From assembly GCA_903813345.2 (NCBI GenBank), contig CAIIXF020000012.1, positions 34,794,572-34,858,571 on the forward strand: DNA of 64,000 bases, given 5' to 3'. The DNA is from Owenia fusiformis. Its lineage: Eukaryota > Annelida > Polychaeta > Sabellida > Oweniidae. A program made the position numbers and the translations under genes. Of this stretch, positions 59,111 to 64,000 are shown in pieces (the first letter of the stretch is position 1; each line of letters starts with the position of its first letter). Under the pieces are notes generated by a model. The model was not told the origin of the DNA. It did not search any database and was given only the letters and a program-made list of their open reading frames with translations.

Positions 59111-59525
59111 GATAATCTAGTTAGTGTATGTATTTCAGAGCCACCCTGAAATGAAACATATACATTGACTCAGTTCAAACTGTATTCCTTCCAACCCGTG
59201 CAGTATCACTACTAAGCATGGGGTGTTAAAGTCCCCATGTAAAGTTTGAAAATATGTTTTTGATATTCATTTACTATTTGTCATGACTCTAAAAATTATT
59301 TTAGAGATTTTTGAAAAAATAAATTTTGAAAAAAGCTTCAGTTTTTCATTTCTCAATTTTCTTTATTTTTTCGGCAAAAAAAAGTGAGGATGAATGCTAC
59401 GCATTGGTGTAAATCATATCGCTTATCAAAAGATATGTGTTTAAATAGTTTAAATAAAATGATTTTTCGACCAAAAAATCCTTCAAAAACCACGTTTTGA
59501 AATATAACATTGGGTAAGACAACAA

Positions 59526-60114
59526 TACAGGGTGTCAAATAAGTCCCCCCCCCTCTATAGCCAAAACCAAGATATATGGTACCAAGTGTGATATATCATT
59601 GGAAAGGTCTTCCAAGGTTACGTTGATTAGCATATATCTGACACATGTCAATCAATCTCACAAAGTTTTACAGTGTATCAATTGAGGTGACCATAGGCCT
59701 AGAAACATGGCAATTTGGCGTATTTGGCAGGATTTTTAGAATGAGGTATGAGAAAAGTCAAAGAACCTAAAGATGACTACATATGTATATGGCAATGAAT
59801 TTAACCAATTTCTGGATAGAGGAAGGTGTGTAGAAAATAGAGGAGCAAGGTAAGTGGTGAAAACCTTTTTGTAGCAAGTGGAATGCAAAAAAGATTAACT
59901 TTTTGACGTATTTCTGAGGTCAAATCCTTCTCAATTTGACGCAAAAAAGCTGCTTAAAGGAGGGTCTGCTAACTATAAAAGACATCATGAAAATACTTGA
60001 GAGTTGGTGAGTTAACATAACTTTGTATTATCTTTCCAATGGTATATCACACTAGGCACCATCTATTAGGTTCTAGCTGTGGCAGGGGGGACGGGACTTA
60101 TTTGACACCCTGTA
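59526..60114. mobile_element. Mariner-like MITE, perfect 22-bp ends, TA flanks
   Basis: TACAGGGTGTCAAATAAGTC(CC) at the left and its exact complement at the right. TA lies at both outer ends. Weaker pairing continues for about 140 bp inward (AGTGTGATATA, ATTGGAAAG). The CAGGGTGTC start and TA target fit Tc1/mariner-type elements. No transposase inside. Confidence 0.9.
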
Positions 60115-60353
60115 TAATCAAAAGTGGTTTAAACTTTTCTTTCTATAGTGGTTGAGTTTTGTTATAGTTTAAGTTTTTGTTATAGTTTAGAATGATTTAC
60201 CTTATCATCCGAACTTGTCTATTTTATTTGATAATTGAAATAGAACTTTTAGTTCTACTTTTTTCACGACGATAAGTATGGCCTGACATCTATAAATTGT
60301 ACATGAGAGCTTTTGTTACACAAATCCCAATCTAGTGCTGTCCTCTTTAAATT

Positions 60354-60516
60354 CACGTGGTCACGTGGTATGACGTCAAAACTCCGCCAAGAAAAAGGTA
60401 AACACAGACTGTGTATCAAAACATTGCAAAAGGTCGACTTTGCGTGCAGTTTGATGCAATTTCAGAGGTTCTTTGGGAACAGGCATACATCCGTGTCACT
60501 TTTAACAACGAAAGGT
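60354..60516 (+). promoter_or_regulatory. Putative promoter and first exon with strong donor
   Basis: CACGTG at 60354-60359 and 60362-60367, then the CRE TGACGTCA at 60371-60378, all within 25 bp. A strong donor AAAG|GTAAGTAAA follows at 60514/60515. An open frame (from ATG 60313 or 60370) crosses this stretch and could be a short coding first exon or UTR. No domain is recognisable. Confidence 0.4.
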
Positions 60517-60519
60517 AAG

Positions 60520-61450
60520 TAAATACATTGCATTTAATGCTCAAAATGAAGTGAAATTACGAGAAATCCATGCTTTATTCCATGCCATATTTTTGTAAAA
60601 TTTTAGATTTCCCAGATGATCTGCCATTTTGAATCCAGAATAAAGTTTGATTTATGATATTTTTATTAGTTGTAGAAATAATTTCCAGATGTTGTTTTTA
60701 CTTCAAAGTGATTATGTGAAAGTGCATATCATAACACATTTGAAAGTACAATCTGAGTGTAGCGGCTCATGTCAAAACTCATGTACATGTGCATACAGGC
60801 TTTGCCATGTGACAAGGTTACATTTTGTACATCTTGTAATGCAGCTGACAGGGCTTGATTTACCTCTTTCAAAGGCTGGTGACTGAGTAGTGACTCTGCT
60901 CGCACTCTATAAGCCGCTAGAGAATCGTGACGGCTGAACTGAAATAGATCTACCGAGTTCAGCTACTTACTTTATATCTCCAAATATTGTTCCCTACGAC
61001 TTCATATTCCGTTTGCGAAAGTCTGTAAGTTATCAACTCCTTGTCAGCTCTTTGTCTTTATCCCTGAGTGGACATCTTCTCCTGAGAAATTAAAATGGAA
61101 ATACTTAACTCGATCATTATTTCAGTTTCAGCCTTTATGATTCTCTGGCGGCCTGTAGACCGAGGGTGGGCAAAGGCTGTTCTATCAGATCAGTAAGCCT
61201 TAGAGAAAGGTATATGGTTTGATATGAATTGCATTTACAGAATCCGTTGCAACAAATGGTGGACGAAAGGTTCATATTCAATATTATTTTCTTCTACTGC
61301 ATGATTAATAGAGTACATAGATTAAATTCTTTTGGGTACAGCAATCAGTGAGAATGTCTCTACCAATCGTAAAGCTATATATATTCTGTAGCGTATAGGT
61401 GAGAGGTTCGCATCACCTGCCCTTTGCCTGTCAACGACACTCATGTCTTA
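60520..61450. other. No feature recognised
   Basis: It would be intron if the donor at 60515 is real. I found no exon. Confidence 0.4.
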
Positions 61451-61460
61451 TGCCTATCAG

Positions 61461-61612
61461 TGGCGTAACCAGGTTTTGAAAGCAGGTACACGAGGCCAAA
61501 GGCGTAAAACTTTGATTTTAGACCTTAAATGGTGCGTTCTGAGCGATATCAGACTGTGTAATGGGGTACTTCTACATCATTTAGGGTACCTCGCGTACTG
61601 GTTACTCGCCTG
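61461..61612. mobile_element. Possible MITE, CAGTGGCGTAACCAGG end
   Basis: CAGTGGCGTAACCAG at the left roughly faces TGGTTACTCGCCTG at the right (its complement is CAGGCGAGTAACCA). Two or three mismatches and no clear flank duplication. Confidence 0.5.
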
Positions 61613-61821
61613 CTTATAGATATGAAATTCAATTATGTTACTGAATATGAATTTGTGCAACAAAGTCTAAAAAGTTCTTAATTTCTCTACATTAATGAGG
61701 ATATGGCCTGTGACCTTGGGAATAAAAGCAAAAAAATTATATTTGAAGACAATGTGTCATATGATTTATGACCAGGAAGTGAAATGTTAAAATGTTGAAA
61801 TCCTGACTCTGTCATTATTAT

Positions 61822-64000
61822 TAGACTCCAGATTTCATCTGGAGTCTATTGCTTTTGCTGGTTTTCTTATTATTATTAGACTCCAGATTGAAAATCTGGA
61901 GTCTATTGCTTTTGCCAGTTTTCTTATTATTATTATTCTTTCTTTCCGCGTTTTCTCAGCAACTAGAGGGACTTTCTGAAATCTGCTTACATGGTTAAAT
62001 AGGTAATGAGACCTAGTTTCTGGGAAATTAGGTCAAATATTTATCTAGGTCAAAGGTCAAAATCTAGGTCAAATTATCATTTTGTCAATTATCTCTGTCA
62101 TTTTTCAATATTTTTTCAAATTTTTTTTTTCAACGTGTAGCCAAGAAAAAGACGATTCGACTCTGAGTAATCAATTTTTTGATTACTTTTACCGATTTTG
62201 AGATATTGCGTCCGGAAAGTAGGTCAAACGAAAACGTTCTCCAAATTCAACGTATGAGTTATGAAATAAGTGTAAAATTTCCTCAGGAATCCAAATCTGC
62301 AAACCAAATTTCGATCTGACTTCCGGTTCGGAAGCTATAGCGTTTTGAAATTGCTAAATTTGGTGCCCATGTAAAGCCAATGGGAAAAAAAGATTTTTTC
62401 GAAGTGTAAAATACAAGATATAGACTGAGCACAGCTTAACATAATGAATGCCCATAAAAGAAGGGGACCTCAAAAGCTACCTAGCTTCAAAATTTGGACA
62501 CCAAAATGCCTAGGTCAAAATCTAGGTCAAATTCATAGTTTTTCCTTATTTTTGCGATCCTGGCACTACACTTTTAGGATTTGCTTCAAAATTTTGTATA
62601 CAGGTAGGAAAGAGTGTGCTAATAGTGGTAGCCTTTTGCCGTCAGAAAGTATTTTGACCCACTTTTGAGATATGGTGTCCGTAAAGTAGGTCAAAATAAA
62701 AATTTCTCATAATTTAACTTATGAGTTATGAATTAAGGGTAGGATTTTCTCAGGAATCCGAATCTGCAAACTAAATTTCAATCCGACTTTTCGTTGGGAA
62801 GTTATGGCGTTTTGAAAGCTCAAAAATCGCTAATTTTGGTGCCCCATGTTATGTCAATGAGAAAAAAGATTTTTTTGAAGTGTAAAATACCAGATAAAGA
62901 CTGAGTACAGCTTAAGATTCTGAAAGTCTATAAAAGAAGGGGACCTCGAAGGCTATCTAGCTTTAAAATTTGGACACCAAAATCCCTAGGTCAAAATCTA
63001 GGTCAAATACATAGTTTTTCCTTATTTTTGCGATTCTGGCACTACACTTTTAGGATTTGCTTCAAAATTTTGTATACAGGTATCAAAGAGTGGGCTTATA
63101 GTGTTAGCCTTTTGCCGTCAGAGAGTATTTTGACCCACTTTTGAGATATGGTGTCCGAAAAGTAGGTCAAAATAAAAAATTCTCCAAATTTTACATATGA
63201 GTTATGAATTTAGAGTAGAATTTTCTCAGGAATCCGAATCTGCAAACCAAATTTCGATCCGACTTCCGGTTCCAAAGTTATGGCGTGTCCGAAAAGTAGG
63301 TCAAAATAAAAATTCGCCAAATTTAACGTATGAGTTATGAATAAGGGGTAGAATTTTGTCAGGAATCCGAATCTTTAAATCAAATTTCGATCCGACTTCC
63401 GGTTTGAAAGTTATGGCATTTTGAAGTTTCGAGAAAAATCGATCTGATGTTATCCTGATAGAAAGTCAAGGAAAAAAGATTTTTTTGAAGTGTAAAATAC
63501 GAGATATAGATTGAGTACAGCTTAAGATAATGAATTCCTATAAAAGAAGGGGACCTCAAAAGCTACCTAGTTTCAATATTTGGACACCAAAATGCCAAGG
63601 TCAAAATCTAGGGCAAATTCATAATTTTCCTTATTTTTGCGATTCTGACATTACACTTTAATGATTTGCTTCGAAATTTTGTATACAGGTAGCAAAGAGT
63701 GTGCTTATAGTGATAGCCTTTTGCCGTCAGAAAGTATTTTGACCCACTTTTGAGATATGGTGTCCAAAAATTAGGTCAAAATAAAAAAATCTCCAAATTT
63801 AATGTATGAGTTATGAATTAAGGGTAGAATTTTCTCAGAAGTCCGAATCTTTAAACCAAAATACAATCTAACTTCTGGTTAGATAGTTATAGCGGTTTGA
63901 AGTCTCGAAAAGTCGATATGATGATATCCCCATGTTAAGCCAATGGAGTCGAAGATAAAAAATGGAGAGTTGTCTAAATGTCTAAATTCTAGCTGACTCG
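61822..64000. repeat. ~475-bp tandem repeat with 5' hairpins, cut by right edge
   Basis: It starts with two hairpins (GACTCCAGATT...ATCTGGAGTC near 61826-61852 and 61879-61906) separated by TATTATTAT. It then repeats a unit containing AAAAGAAGGGGACCTC (62455, 62932, 63542) and CCGACTTCCGGTT-like blocks. The spacing is 477 and then 610 bp because about 133 bp (near 63160-63295) is duplicated again. The element continues past the window. Confidence 0.85.

Noticed and set aside
1-64000. CRISPR array or bacterial operon
   Set aside because: Introns, MITEs and metazoan-type genes show this is animal nuclear DNA; the tandem repeats lack unique spacers.

Overview
The window is animal nuclear DNA. 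It has spliced protein genes, long AT-rich non-coding stretches, many small non-autonomous DNA transposons (MITEs), minisatellites and unusually long G or C runs. The repeat style (short TIR elements with tandem cores, GGAC/CAGA tails, G-run repeats) suggests a marine invertebrate, but the sequence alone does not fix the phylum. I saw no LTR element, no LINE reverse transcriptase and no intact transposase.

Left 14 kb: one minus-strand gene for a giant C2H2 zinc-finger protein. Four coding exons are visible: 13742-13835, 5654-10195, 5043-5177 and 1-4876. The last runs off the left edge with no stop. The reading frame joins across three phase-1 introns and gives about 3,215 residues with roughly 40 zinc fingers, including a tandem duplication of a seven-finger block and a 14-residue coding minisatellite. 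Intron 1 holds a large 47-bp minisatellite that was split by a MITE.

14-28 kb: no gene. It holds a palindromic array near 15.1 kb, a second copy of the intron MITE, several small TIR elements, a G-rich array of dimeric ~300-bp units (19.7-21.8 kb), a large foldback element (21.9-22.6 kb), and a promoter-like site cluster at 23.8 kb.

28.3-29.9 kb: a complete single-exon class A GPCR on the minus strand, resembling GPR161, with the DRY motif replaced by Asp-Met-Asn. A 20-bp minisatellite begins inside its last codons and fills the downstream DNA.

30-64 kb: no convincing protein gene. The main contents are a MITE whose core expanded into nine tandem copies (35.8-36.7 kb), a three-copy MITE family, a hAT-like element nested in another that itself sits in a tandem repeat (45.7-46.9 kb), a 1.8-kb TA-flanked element with a 162-bp tandem core (47.4-49.2 kb), a 4.2-kb structure with ~0.7-kb inverted arms (50.8-55.0 kb), a Mutator-like MITE with a perfect 9-bp duplication (56.3 kb), a tRNA-Gly-like pseudogene (58.0 kb), a mariner-like MITE (59.5-60.1 kb), and a ~475-bp tandem repeat running off the right edge. 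Promoter-like clusters with nearby strong splice donors at 57.1-58.4 and 60.35-60.52 kb may be first exons of genes whose coding parts lie elsewhere.
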